Of a DNA stretch of 64,000 bases, positions 38,922 through 47,610 are shown piece after piece; within the stretch, counting starts at the first letter, position 1; the number at the start of each line of letters is the position of its first letter. A model generated the notes under the pieces. That model saw only the letters and a list, made by a program, of their open reading frames with translations. It did not search any database and had not been told where the DNA came from. Source of the stretch: Mycobacterium sp. 050128 (GTDB lineage: Bacteria; Actinomycetota; Actinomycetes; Mycobacteriales; Mycobacteriaceae); NCBI RefSeq assembly GCF_036409155.1, contig NZ_JAZGLW010000001.1:2480001-2544000 (forward strand). The letters are read 5' to 3'. The translations under genes were made by a program, and so were the position numbers.

Positions 38922-39224
38922 TCACAGTCGGTACATCTCGCGAGACATCGCCGCGTCCTCGATGAAAGCTTCGCGGCGCGGGTGGTGGTAGCGCTGCTGG
39001 GGTTGCATGCGCGGCGCCCGGGTCCGAAATGCACTGCGGACAGCCTCGCGGGCTCCTACCGCCAAGTCCGCGAGTAGGCGGCCAATACTGTTGCGCGGCA
39101 ACGGGAAAGACCCGACGCCAACCTGGGCTGAATTCGCAGGGAGAACCACCCCGGCAAACCAGCCGGTCACCAATGCGCGTTCGACGGATGCCGGACGCCT
39201 CCACACAGCGCCGACGTCAGCCAT
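38922..39224 (-). CDS. Small hypothetical protein, uncertain
   Basis: A 100-residue open frame upstream of the kinase gene on the same strand (85 bp gap). It begins MADVGAVWRRPASVERALVT and ends AAMSREMYRL, with a basic middle. AGAG lies about 6-9 bp before the ATG. No family is recognised and there is no membrane segment or signal peptide. It could encode a small conserved mycobacterial protein or be a chance frame in high-GC DNA. If it is not real, 38837-39475 (639 bp) is a gene-free stretch that holds the promoters of the kinase and of the LuxR regulator, with GGATAAG repeated near 39400 and 39421. Confidence 0.4.
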   Translation of the reverse strand: MADVGAVWRRPASVERALVTGWFAGVVLPANSAQVGVGSFPLPRNSIGRLLADLAVGAREAVRSAFRTRAPRMQPQQRYHHPRREAFIEDAAMSREMYRL

Positions 39225-39475
39225 CGGATCGCTCTTCGTGTTGTGTCATGTGTCGACGCTACGAATTTCGGCCATTCACACGCATCGTGCTCAGGTTCGA
39301 TCTTGATCTGCGACCGTGGTAGGAGCCTGCGGCTGTCCGCGCGCGACCGCGGTATCACCCGATCCGAAAGTCCCAGGTCTGGCAAAGGGAGGGCAGTTGG
39401 GATAAGTATGTGGTGGGGGATCGGATAAGCTGCCGCGCTGCATTGTGGGCAGGCCCTCGAGGGGAGGCGTATTCG

Positions 39476-42217
39476 ATGCAGACCAACACGCGCTCCGCAC
39501 GGATCGTCGCCACCAGGATCCAACCGCCCACCTACTTCGGCAAGCTCGTCGCCCGCGACCGCCTGATCGACCTGCTGCGCGCCAACCGCAGCAAGCGCTT
39601 GGCCTTGATCCACGCACCGGCCGGATTCGGCAAGACCACCCTGGCGATGCAATGGCAGCGCGAATTGCGTGTCGAAGGCGTTCCGACGGCATGGATCAGT
39701 CTCGACCGCGACGACAACGACGTCTTTTCCTTCCTGCGCTGCCTCATCGAGGCGGCGCGTCGCGTCGAGCCCACGGTCGGCGCCGAACTGGCCGATCTCC
39801 TCGAACAGCAGTCGCGCGACGCGCAGCGTTACGTGCTGGCCGAGCTGGTCAACCAGGTCGCGGAATACCGTCTGCCCGTGGCGATTGTGCTCGACGACTG
39901 GCATCTGATCGACAACCCCGAGACGATCGCGGCGCTGGAATTCCTGCTCGACGTCGGCCCGGACAACCTGCACCTGATCGTGACCAGCCGAACCCGCACC
40001 CCGGCGATCGGCAAGCTCAAGGTGCGCGACCAGGTGAGCGAAATCGACGCGACGCATTTGCGTTTCGACCAACGCGAATCCGCGGCATTCCTGCTCGAAC
40101 TCAACGAGCTGGAGCTCGACGGCGACGACGTGCTGCGGCTGTGGTCCAGCACCGACGGCTGGATCGCCGCACTGCAACTGGCCACCCTGTCGCTGCGCAA
40201 CACCAAGGATGCCTCGGCGCTGATCAGCGGCTTCTCCGGCCGCCACCACTCGATCGGCGACTATCTGGCCGAGAATGTGCTGGACGCTCTGCCCAGCGAA
40301 CTGCTCGACTTTCTGCTGACCACCTCGATCTGCGATCGACTGTGCGGCGGCCTCGCGGCGGCCGTCAGCGGCCAGCCTCGCGGACAGGCCATCCTCGAAG
40401 AGCTCGAACGCCGCGACATGTTCCTGATGCCACTCGACGACAACCGCGAGTGGTTTCGCTACCACCACCTCTTCGGCGGATACCTGCGCCAGCGTCTGCA
40501 GCGCGATCATGCCGACCGGATCGTGGACCTGCACCGGACCGGGTCGGCCTGGTTCTCCGAGCAGGGACTGCTCAGTGAGGCGGTCACGCACACGCTGGCC
40601 GCGGGCGACCAGACCGAGGCCGTCGATCTGGTGGAACAGCAGGCCATGTACCTCGTCGAGCACAGCCGGATGGCCAGCCTGCTCGGGCTGGTGAACAGGC
40701 TGCCGAAGGACCTGGTGTCGACCAGGCCGACACTGCAGATCGCGGTCGCGTGGGCGAATTGTCTGCTGCAGCGGGCCGAGGACGCGCAGATCGCACTGGA
40801 TCACGTCCGCGCCGCCCTGGATGGGGCAACCGATGCGGCGGCCGCCGAGATCCTCGGCGAGGCCGACGTCGTGCAGGCGTGTACCGACGTCTACCGCGAC
40901 CGCATCGACCGCGCCGCGGCTCTGGTTGCGCCCTGCATCGTGGACAAGCCGACCTGCCGGCCGTTCTTGGTGGCGGTCTCGTCGAACATCTGCACTTTCG
41001 TCGACATCCATACCTTCGCCTACGACAGGGCGCTCTCGCGCCAACGGTGGGCCAACCCATTTCACGAAATGGCCAGCGGCCCCTTTGCCGGCGTGTACGG
41101 ACGATGCTTCGCCGGGCTGGCAGCGTTCGCCCAGCTCGATCTGGACACCGCCGAACAGTGCTACGTCGAGGCTCGTGATCTGGCGCGGAGCATGGCCGGC
41201 GAGCATTCCCACGCGGCGCGGCTGGCGGGCGCATTGGTAGGTCGGCTGTGTTACGAGCGCGGCGAAATCGACGCGGCCGAAACGCTTTTGGAGGAATGTC
41301 ACGAGCTCGGGGCGGAAAGCGGCGTCCCCGACTTCATGATCGCGACTTATAGCACCCTGGCGCGCATCAAGGTGCTGCGTGGCGACATCGACGACGCTTA
41401 TTCCTTACTCGACGAGGGATATCAAGCGGCACAACTACTCTCGCTGCCAAGATTATCTGCCGCCCTCGACTGCGCGCGCCTGAGCCTGCATGTGGCAGCG
41501 GGCGACATCGACCGGGCGCAGGACGTCCTCGACCGCCAGGACACCGAATTGCCGTCGGGTGCGAACAGCATCGCCATGGCCGTGCGGCACTACCGGCTGG
41601 TGATGCGGGCGCAGATTCTCAGCGCACACGGCAATCACGACGCCGCGATCGATCTGCTGTCTACGATCCGGCAGGACAACCGTGACGCGGGCGCGCGCTA
41701 CGCCGAAGTTGCCAGCACCGTGGCCCTTTCCAGGGCACTGGCTCTGGCGGGCGATGCGTGCGCCGCTACCGAGGAGCTGGTGCCCGCCCTGATTGCCGGT
41801 GCGGACGCGGGTCTACTTCGTACGGTCGTTGACGCCGGGCCCGAGTTGCTGAATGTCATTGTCGGCCTTCGGGAAGCCAACCGGACCGGTCGGCGGGACG
41901 CCGAACTGCCGGAGGTGCCGGCCGAATACCTGTCATTGCTGCTGACCACCGCCCACTCCGACGCCCACAAGGCGGCGATTCGGATGATCGGCCTTCCCGG
42001 GGAACGCAACTCCTTGCCCGAGGAAGGGCTCAGCGGCCGTGAAGTGGAAATCCTGCGCCTGCTGGAACGCGGCATGACAAACAAGCAGATCGCCCGCAAT
42101 CTCGGCGTCACGATCAACACCGTCAAGTGGTACCTCAAGGGCCTCTACGTCAAGCTCGGTGTCGCGCGACGCGGCGAATCAATCGCGGAGGCGCGTCGAC
42201 GCCAAATCCTGCCCTGA
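39476..42217 (+). CDS. MalT-like large LuxR regulator (LAL family)
   Basis: A 913-residue STAND-type ATPase regulator. Walker A (HAPAGFGKTTLAMQW, near residue 45) and Walker B (VAIVLDDWHLID, near 135) form the NTPase module. A winged-helix linker follows (RRDMFLMPLDDNREWFRYHH). A long TPR-like helical region from about 360 to 820 would bind inducer or partner. The C-terminus is a LuxR helix-turn-helix (LSGREVEILRLLERGMTNKQ, then INTVKWYLKGLYVKLGV). The ATG at 39476 follows GGGGAGG. Such proteins oligomerise on inducer and ATP binding to activate transcription. The neighbouring c-di-GMP genes are plausible targets (inference). Confidence 0.92.
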   Translation: MQTNTRSARIVATRIQPPTYFGKLVARDRLIDLLRANRSKRLALIHAPAGFGKTTLAMQWQRELRVEGVPTAWISLDRDDNDVFSFLRCLIEAARRVEPTVGAELADLLEQQSRDAQRYVLAELVNQVAEYRLPVAIVLDDWHLIDNPETIAALEFLLDVGPDNLHLIVTSRTRTPAIGKLKVRDQVSEIDATHLRFDQRESAAFLLELNELELDGDDVLRLWSSTDGWIAALQLATLSLRNTKDASALISGFSGRHHSIGDYLAENVLDALPSELLDFLLTTSICDRLCGGLAAAVSGQPRGQAILEELERRDMFLMPLDDNREWFRYHHLFGGYLRQRLQRDHADRIVDLHRTGSAWFSEQGLLSEAVTHTLAAGDQTEAVDLVEQQAMYLVEHSRMASLLGLVNRLPKDLVSTRPTLQIAVAWANCLLQRAEDAQIALDHVRAALDGATDAAAAEILGEADVVQACTDVYRDRIDRAAALVAPCIVDKPTCRPFLVAVSSNICTFVDIHTFAYDRALSRQRWANPFHEMASGPFAGVYGRCFAGLAAFAQLDLDTAEQCYVEARDLARSMAGEHSHAARLAGALVGRLCYERGEIDAAETLLEECHELGAESGVPDFMIATYSTLARIKVLRGDIDDAYSLLDEGYQAAQLLSLPRLSAALDCARLSLHVAAGDIDRAQDVLDRQDTELPSGANSIAMAVRHYRLVMRAQILSAHGNHDAAIDLLSTIRQDNRDAGARYAEVASTVALSRALALAGDACAATEELVPALIAGADAGLLRTVVDAGPELLNVIVGLREANRTGRRDAELPEVPAEYLSLLLTTAHSDAHKAAIRMIGLPGERNSLPEEGLSGREVEILRLLERGMTNKQIARNLGVTINTVKWYLKGLYVKLGVARRGESIAEARRRQILP

Positions 42218-42222
42218 TCGGA

Positions 42223-43473
42223 TCACTCGAGCCGGTCGAGCAGGCTTCGCGCTGCCGCCGTGACGCGGGCCCGGTCGAAGGTGATCGACATCTCGTAACG
42301 GCGATCTTCATCTGAGTCCGGCCCGCATCCGGCGAAGGCGCGTTCGCGTGCGATCAGCGCCGCAGCAGTGTCGGGCCCGAGCACCAAGACGGCGGACTCT
42401 TGCGTCAACGGATCGTCCGGGTCGAGCCGCACCTGCCGGACTCGCGGTCCCAGCTCTTCGGGCAGATGCTGGCCGAAAACCGCCACCAGCGGCGATCTTT
42501 CGGCGAGTTTCGAGAGGTTTTGTTGTGACATCTGATGAATGTCGCGGGTGTCTTTCAGCGTGAAGAGAATCATCGGCGCGGTTTCGGCGGTGACGGCTAT
42601 TCGGCCGAGGTGTCGGGCGAGTTCGGTGACGGTGTCCTTGCGGACGATCCGCGTCGTCGGAATGGATTCTGCCAGGCCAAGTTTCGCCGGGTCGACCTTC
42701 GTCGGTGCTGGCTGCATCTTTCGTGCCGGCCACGAGAACGCCCGTGGCGTGCTCGGAAGCTCTGCAGGGCCGCCGAACCGCATACCCTGACCGAGCGTGG
42801 CGCCATACGCCAATGCCTGTTCCAGATGGTCCTCGGTTTCGATACCTTCCGCGCAGATCACGGCACCGGTCCGCTCGTGGTGCGCGGTGATGGCCGCGAC
42901 GGTGCGCGCCTGCATTCGATCCGGCTGGTGATGTATCAAGCCCATGTCGAGCTTCAAGATTTCGGGCGTCAGCACGTCGAGCAACACCAGCGAATCGGGG
43001 TGTGAGCCGATGTCGTCGAGCGCGATCGCAAATCCCAGCGAACGCAGCGCCGCGACCTTGCGCAGCAGTGCACGCGGATTGGTCAACAATCCGCGCTCGG
43101 TGACCTCGAACGTGAGGCGGAAGCGCGCGGCGGCGTGCATAATGTCGTCATCTTGCGCCAGGTCGACGTGCGTCGTTGCGGGTTCGCAATTGATCAGCAG
43201 CAGCATTCCGGGAGTCGACGTGCCCTGCAACGCGCCTCGGGCAGCGGCACGAATGCAGGCGTCGTCCAACGTATTCAAACGGCCGGTCTGTTCGGCGCGG
43301 GCGAACACATCGATGGGCGATGGATTGTTCAGCTCTGGCCAGCGCGCCAACGCTTCGTAGCCCACGACTGTTTCGCTCGGCAGCGTCACGACCTGCTGAT
43401 ATGCCGACAGCAGTCCCGTACCCGTGACCGCCTCATCGAGGGCTTCGGTCATTATTGGGCCAGGTGTTGTCAC
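42223..43473 (-). CDS. EAL-domain phosphodiesterase with C-terminal DICT sensor domain
   Basis: About 416 residues. The EAL domain (residues 15-250) keeps the residues needed for c-di-GMP hydrolysis: Glu in GYEALARW, Asn in LLLINCEP, Glu in LTFEVTERG, the Asp pair in ALDDIGSH, Lys in ILKLDMGLI, Glu in ICAEGIETE and Gln in GQGMRFGGP. The C-terminal region (about 280-416, ARHLGRIAVTAETAPMILFT and onward) resembles the DICT domain found with c-di-GMP enzymes. The start is unsure: GTG 43473 is chosen over TTG 43497 and ATG 43452. It is convergent with the LuxR regulator (5 bp between stops) and divergent from the GGDEF gene. Confidence 0.82.
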   Translation of the reverse strand: MTTPGPIMTEALDEAVTGTGLLSAYQQVVTLPSETVVGYEALARWPELNNPSPIDVFARAEQTGRLNTLDDACIRAAARGALQGTSTPGMLLLINCEPATTHVDLAQDDDIMHAAARFRLTFEVTERGLLTNPRALLRKVAALRSLGFAIALDDIGSHPDSLVLLDVLTPEILKLDMGLIHHQPDRMQARTVAAITAHHERTGAVICAEGIETEDHLEQALAYGATLGQGMRFGGPAELPSTPRAFSWPARKMQPAPTKVDPAKLGLAESIPTTRIVRKDTVTELARHLGRIAVTAETAPMILFTLKDTRDIHQMSQQNLSKLAERSPLVAVFGQHLPEELGPRVRQVRLDPDDPLTQESAVLVLGPDTAAALIARERAFAGCGPDSDEDRRYEMSITFDRARVTAAARSLLDRLE

Positions 43474-43609
43474 GGGGCTACCTGCGCGAACGTCCAACGG
43501 TCATGAATTCAACGCTAACTCCGACCACCGCGTTTCATCGCGTCACTACCCCTTTTCCCCATACTTGCTACCCCAACGGGTGGTAAGCCTCGTACCTCCT
43601 CGTAGGGTA

Positions 43610-43624
43610 GACCGCGACGCGGTC
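43610..43624. promoter_or_regulatory. Perfect 15 bp palindrome in the EAL-GGDEF divergent region
   Basis: GACCGCGACGCGGTC is a perfect palindrome with 7 bp arms. Downstream, 43641-43672 holds a second dyad (CACCTA at 43644-43649 with TAGGTG at 43663-43668, extended by GCG/CGC with one bulge). The 283 bp between the two start codons is otherwise gene-free. Either dyad could be an operator or a leader structure in the GGDEF transcript. Confidence 0.4.
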
Positions 43625-43756
43625 CCCGGTTTACTTGCTAGCGCACCTACCGGCTACTCCGCTAGGTGGCGCCACTTGAGTGATGAATGCGGTTTTCCGA
43701 AATGCGGCAACAATGTCTTAGGTATTTAATTCTTCACGTGGCAATTCCGGCGCGCG

Positions 43757-44869
43757 ATGTTGCATCACCCGATTCGGATGAGCAGGTCGGTAATGCAGCA
43801 ATCTGATCACTATGACCTGCTCAGCGCCTATTTGAAAAACCGCGATCTGCAGAAGGTCTGGCAAAGATCAAATTTCCTCGTTATCGCCGCGCAGAGCGCG
43901 CTGCCGATGATCATGCTGTGGAGCCCCACCGGACCCACCCAGCCGATTTTGCGGGCGATTTCGGTCACGATATCGGTGCTGGGGGTGGTCGGCGCGACCC
44001 TGTGGTTGTTCCATTGGCCTACCCGACGTCAATCGATCCTGTTCGCGTTTTCGGCAATGGCGGCCATTGCCGTCGCATCTCTGTGCTTGTCCAATCCTTA
44101 TACCGGGCTGATGGGATGCACGGTTTTCGCCATTCTCGGTGGCTTCATCGCGTACTTCCACTCGCTTCGTCTGGTGCTCACCAACTTCGTCGTGGCCGTG
44201 ATTTGCGCGGCGATCTTGGCGCATCGATTTATCACCGCCGACGGCGACGTAGCCCTGATCAGCGCCGGACTGATTTCCGTCGCGGTGCTCAATCTCGGTG
44301 TGCCCTTTGGCATTCTGTCGCTGATGCATACCCTGCGCAACGACCTGCGCAGCACCGACCGCGATTCACTCACCGGCCTGCACAACCGGCGTTCGTTCTA
44401 CAACGCGGTGTCGGAGCTGATGGCATTGCACGGCCGGACGCCGGGCAGCTATCTGGTGACGGTGGTCATCGACTTGGACAACTTCAAGCAGATCAACGAC
44501 ACCCAGGGGCATGCGGTCGGCGACCAGGCGTTGGTCGCGGTCGGCTCGGCGCTCGAACAAAACTGCCGGCCCGCAGCGGTGATTGCTCGGGTCGGCGGCG
44601 AGGAATTCGTCGTTGTCGACACCGCCACCACACCGCAGCACGCCACCATGACCGAACGGCTCCGCCAAGCGGTCGCCGACCTTCCGTTCTCGATCACCGC
44701 CAGCATCGGGACTTCCGCGATCGCACTTGCTGAGCTTCCGGTGATTGCCGACATGCAAGTGATCGATGATTTGATCGGCAGCGCCGACGCCGCGATGTAC
44801 GAGGCCAAGCGCGCCGGAGGCAATCGGGTCCGTCACTGCCCGGAATTGATGCGCGCCGTGCATCAGTGA
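43757..44869 (+). CDS. Membrane diguanylate cyclase (GGDEF domain)
   Basis: A 370-residue protein. The first 200 residues contain about six transmembrane helices forming an integral membrane sensor. The GGDEF domain begins at DRDSLTGLHNRRSFYNAV. It has the substrate segment IDLDNFKQINDTQGHAVGDQ and the active-site loop RVGGEEF (near residue 280), so synthesis of c-di-GMP from GTP is predicted. The position of the inhibitory I-site RxxD reads RPAA, so product inhibition is probably absent. Alternative ATGs at 43778 and 43793 are possible. A strong hairpin follows 15 bp after the stop. Confidence 0.88.
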   Translation: MLHHPIRMSRSVMQQSDHYDLLSAYLKNRDLQKVWQRSNFLVIAAQSALPMIMLWSPTGPTQPILRAISVTISVLGVVGATLWLFHWPTRRQSILFAFSAMAAIAVASLCLSNPYTGLMGCTVFAILGGFIAYFHSLRLVLTNFVVAVICAAILAHRFITADGDVALISAGLISVAVLNLGVPFGILSLMHTLRNDLRSTDRDSLTGLHNRRSFYNAVSELMALHGRTPGSYLVTVVIDLDNFKQINDTQGHAVGDQALVAVGSALEQNCRPAAVIARVGGEEFVVVDTATTPQHATMTERLRQAVADLPFSITASIGTSAIALAELPVIADMQVIDDLIGSADAAMYEAKRAGGNRVRHCPELMRAVHQ

Positions 44870-44884
44870 AGACCAATCCTTCGC

Positions 44885-44910
44885 GTGGTGCGAGTGCAGA
44901 CTCGCACCAC
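44885..44910 (+). terminator. Hairpin terminator after the GGDEF gene
   Basis: GTGGTGCGAGT (44885-44895) pairs perfectly over 11 bp with ACTCGCACCAC (44900-44910) around a GCAG loop, 15 bp after the diguanylate cyclase stop. There is no T-run, as in most mycobacterial intrinsic terminators. It separates the cyclase from the convergent MarR gene. Confidence 0.7.
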
Positions 44911-45013
44911 GATCGCAATTCCGTTGCGGCACAACGCATATGAGCGCTTCGCTGGGGTGTGAAACCCCTACTCGCCTGCGCTTTCCGGTGGGCAAATATT
45001 TCGCGTCCCCGCG

Positions 45014-45451
45014 TCATCCCCAATTGCGGGGAGTCAGCCGCTCGAGGGACCGCAGGAAGATCCTTCGCTCGTCGGCGCTGAGTTCGCCGAGCCAGCGCTC
45101 TTCGCCGCGCTGGATTTCGCTCTGCACGGCGTCTTTGACGCGCCGACCGGCTTCGGTGATGGCGAGCAACCGCACTCTGCGATCGTCCGGGTCGGGCCGT
45201 CGTTCGATGTAGCCGTCGTCCTGCAGGTCATCGAGGGTGCGAATAATCCGGGTCTTATCGGCGCCGATCGCCGCGGCCAGCGCGGCTTGGGTACGCATCG
45301 ACGACCGATCTAGCGCCAGTAAGACGCCGTAGCCCCACATCGTCACGCCGTGCGCCGCAAGGACCAGCTCCTCTGCCGCGACCAGCTCGCGCAGCAGCGG
45401 CGCCAGCATCGCGGCCAGGTCAGGGCGCCGGTCCGGCGATTTCGCAGCCAC
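45014..45451 (-). CDS. MarR family transcriptional regulator
   Basis: A 145-residue winged-helix repressor. The helix-turn-helix is near residues 55-80 (TQAALAAAIGADKTRIIRTL), followed by the wing (GYIERRPDPDDRRVRLLAIT) and a C-terminal dimerisation helix. It starts at the GTG at 45451. It is divergent from the DinB/mycothiol-type gene over 51 bp that contain a perfect 6 bp inverted repeat, the usual MarR arrangement, in which the repressor controls itself and the neighbouring detoxification gene. Confidence 0.9.
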   Translation of the reverse strand: MAAKSPDRRPDLAAMLAPLLRELVAAEELVLAAHGVTMWGYGVLLALDRSSMRTQAALAAAIGADKTRIIRTLDDLQDDGYIERRPDPDDRRVRLLAITEAGRRVKDAVQSEIQRGEERWLGELSADERRIFLRSLERLTPRNWG

Positions 45452-45468
45452 CGCGCCATGATAGGCAT

Positions 45469-45486
45469 TGCGCTATTGTAAGCGCA
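45469..45486. promoter_or_regulatory. Candidate MarR operator
   Basis: TGCGCT (45469-45474) and AGCGCA (45481-45486) form a perfect inverted repeat with a 6 bp AT-rich centre ATTGTA, an 18 bp site of the size bound by MarR dimers. It lies between the divergent marR start (45451) and the TIGR03086-like gene start (45503). An AT-rich CATATCATATAC stretch at 45490-45501 may supply a -10 element. Confidence 0.6.
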
Positions 45487-45502
45487 TGCATATCATATAC
45501 CC

Positions 45503-46141
45503 ATGCTTACTAATTCATCTGACATCCGGCCGCTGCATCGCATCGCGGTGTTGCACTCAATCGACGTCGTCAACGCCGTCGCTGGTGCCGACTTCGCCAA
45601 GCCGACGCCCTGTGGAGATTGGACGCTGCTGGACCTTCTCGCCCATATGACCGTCCAACATCGCGGATTCGCCGCGGCGGCACGAGGCGCCGGTGCGGAT
45701 CTCGAGAACTGGAATGCGGATGCCGTCGTCGAGGCGGTGAGGGCCGATCACGCGCGCGTCTATGCCGACGCCGCCCTCGACGTGATCGACGCCTTCGCCG
45801 CAGATGGCAGGCCCGAGGCGGTTTTCAGGCTGCCCGAGTTCGGCGAGGGCGCTGCGGTACCCGGCGCGATGGCGATGGGCTTTCATTTCGTGGACTACGT
45901 CGTCCACGGCTGGGATGTCGCCGCATCGCTGGGCCTGCGCTACGAGCTACCCGCCGACGTCATTGCCGCCGCGCTGCCCCTTGTGCTGGCCGTGCCTGAC
46001 GGCGAATTCCGCAGCGGCCAGGGTGCGCCGTTCGGGCCCGCTCTGGAGGCGTCCGGCGGCGACGATTTCGACCGCATTCTGCGCCATCTCGGCCGTCGAC
46101 CGGATTGGGCGCAGCGGCACGCGGCGGTCACCGGGGCGTGA
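45503..46141 (+). CDS. TIGR03086/DinB-like mycothiol-dependent metal-binding protein
   Basis: A 212-residue four-helix-bundle protein of the mycothiol-dependent maleylpyruvate isomerase/DinB group. The N-terminal metal-site segments TPCGDWTLLDLLAHMTVQHR and the later GFHFVDYVVHGWDVAASLG supply the three His expected for the metal site (LLAHM; FHF; VHGWD). Family members use mycothiol to isomerise or conjugate small electrophiles. The substrate is not known. Control by the divergent MarR regulator would fit an inducible detoxification gene. Confidence 0.82.
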   Translation: MLTNSSDIRPLHRIAVLHSIDVVNAVAGADFAKPTPCGDWTLLDLLAHMTVQHRGFAAAARGAGADLENWNADAVVEAVRADHARVYADAALDVIDAFAADGRPEAVFRLPEFGEGAAVPGAMAMGFHFVDYVVHGWDVAASLGLRYELPADVIAAALPLVLAVPDGEFRSGQGAPFGPALEASGGDDFDRILRHLGRRPDWAQRHAAVTGA

Positions 46142-46321
46142 TCGCCGCCGCCGACCCGTAATGAATATCCCGGTGCTAGAAGAGATTTAGTTTGACGCAA
46201 TCGGAGAGTTGACGGATGGCCAAGGCGTCCAGTCTATTTGGCGATGCGATTTCGGGATGTCCGGTGCAGATTTATCGGCGAGGAGTATCGGTGGGTGTTG
46301 CCATGGTGTCCGCACGCTAGT

Positions 46322-46358
46322 GTTCTTTGGTTGGCCTCAGGGGACAACCGAATAGAAC
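46322..46358. promoter_or_regulatory. Double-armed inverted repeat just before the hadAB-fusion gene
   Basis: Outer arms GTTCT (46322-46326) and AGAAC (46354-46358) enclose inner arms GGTTG (46329-46333) and CAACC (46345-46349) around an 11 bp centre. The element ends 15 bp before the ATG, so it may be an operator or a leader hairpin. The two-part symmetry makes chance less likely, but no regulator is adjacent. Confidence 0.35.
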
Positions 46359-46373
46359 AGGTGGGGAAAACTG

Positions 46374-47402
46374 ATGACGGCAGCAGACTCGTCGACGCTC
46401 GAATCGCGGGTCGGCCATTACTACGCGATGGAAGACGTCTACCAGGTCGGCCGCGAGAAGCTGCGCGAATTCGCGCGTGCCGTGCAGGACTATCACCCTG
46501 CGCACTGGGATGTGGCCGCTGCCGCGGAGTTGGGATATCCGGACGTGGTGGCGCCGCTGACGTTCACGTCGGCCCCGGCCATGGCGGCAAACCGGCGCCT
46601 CTTCGAATCGGTGGTCATTGGTTACGAGATGTACCTGCAGACCGAAGAGGTCTTCGAGCAGCATCGGCCGATCGTGGCCGGCGACGAACTGCACATTGAC
46701 GTTGAATTGTCATCGGTGCGCAGGTTCGCCGGCCGAGACCTGATCACCGTGACCAACACCTTCACCGACACCGCCGGCGAGCGGGTGCACACCCTGCACA
46801 CCACCGTCGTCGGCGTCACCGCCGAGGATGTCGATCCGGCGATCAGGGGGACCGCGCAGCAAGTGATGATGCACGACGTCAACCTCGCCGGAATCGAATA
46901 CTCCGATGCGGGCTACCAGAAGACGGTGCGCCCGGCGGACGACGTTCGGATCTCCGAGGGAGGCACCGCCCGCACCCCGGGGACGCCGTCCTTCGATGAC
47001 GTGAAAGTCGGCGACGAGTTACCGGTGCACCACGCCCGACTGTCCCGCGGCGACCTGGTCAACTACGCCGGGGTGGCCTGCGACGCCAACCCGCTGCACT
47101 GGGACGAGAACCTCGCCAAAATGGCGGGACAGCCCGACGTGATTGCCCACGGAATGCTCACGATAGGTTTGGGTGCCGCGTTTGCCTCCACATGGACTGG
47201 CGATCCCGGCGCGGTGACCCGGTACGGGGCGCGGCTGTCCCAACCCGTGGTCGTGTCGGCCGCCGAGGGTGCGGACATCGAGTACAGCGGCCGGATCAAG
47301 TCGTTGGATCCGGAAACCCGCAGCGGCCTCGTCATCGTCGGCGCGAAGTCGGGTGGCCGCAAGATCTTCGGTCTGGCGACGGTGCACGTCCGCTTCCGCT
47401 GA
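46374..47402 (+). CDS. Fused (3R)-hydroxyacyl-ACP dehydratase, HadA/HadB type
   Basis: A 342-residue double hotdog protein. The N-terminal FAS1-like dehydratase half (about 10-150; REKLREFARAVQDYHPAHWD, VVAPLTFTSAPAM) corresponds to HadA or HadC. The C-terminal MaoC-like half (about 200-342) holds the hydratase-2 motif with catalytic Asp and His in GVACDANPLHWDENLAKMAG. In mycobacteria such fusions (for example MSMEG_6754) can dehydrate long-chain intermediates of fatty or mycolic acid elongation, alongside the separate HadABC enzymes. The ATG at 46374 follows GGTGGGG. A compact inverted repeat lies directly upstream. Confidence 0.82.
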   Translation: MTAADSSTLESRVGHYYAMEDVYQVGREKLREFARAVQDYHPAHWDVAAAAELGYPDVVAPLTFTSAPAMAANRRLFESVVIGYEMYLQTEEVFEQHRPIVAGDELHIDVELSSVRRFAGRDLITVTNTFTDTAGERVHTLHTTVVGVTAEDVDPAIRGTAQQVMMHDVNLAGIEYSDAGYQKTVRPADDVRISEGGTARTPGTPSFDDVKVGDELPVHHARLSRGDLVNYAGVACDANPLHWDENLAKMAGQPDVIAHGMLTIGLGAAFASTWTGDPGAVTRYGARLSQPVVVSAAEGADIEYSGRIKSLDPETRSGLVIVGAKSGGRKIFGLATVHVRFR

Positions 47403-47610
47403 GGTGGCGGCCGTGCCCCCGGCGGTGTGGTGGCAGGTGGGCAATCTATCGCCGAAGCCGCAGCAGTCCTTTGCCCAGATACTCTCTGGTGACCCCGCTA
47501 GCACGGCCGAACAGGCTCCGCTTGGCGCTGATGCTCCGCCGGTCCCGCAGCTTGACAGTCCGTTCTGCTCCGCGTCGACGTCGCTGAATTGCGCCAGTGA
47601 ATGCCGACTG

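Noticed and set aside
39167..41302. A 711-codon open frame antisense to the LuxR-type regulator
   Set aside because: Same reason: low-complexity composition, opposite a gene with clear Walker and HTH motifs.
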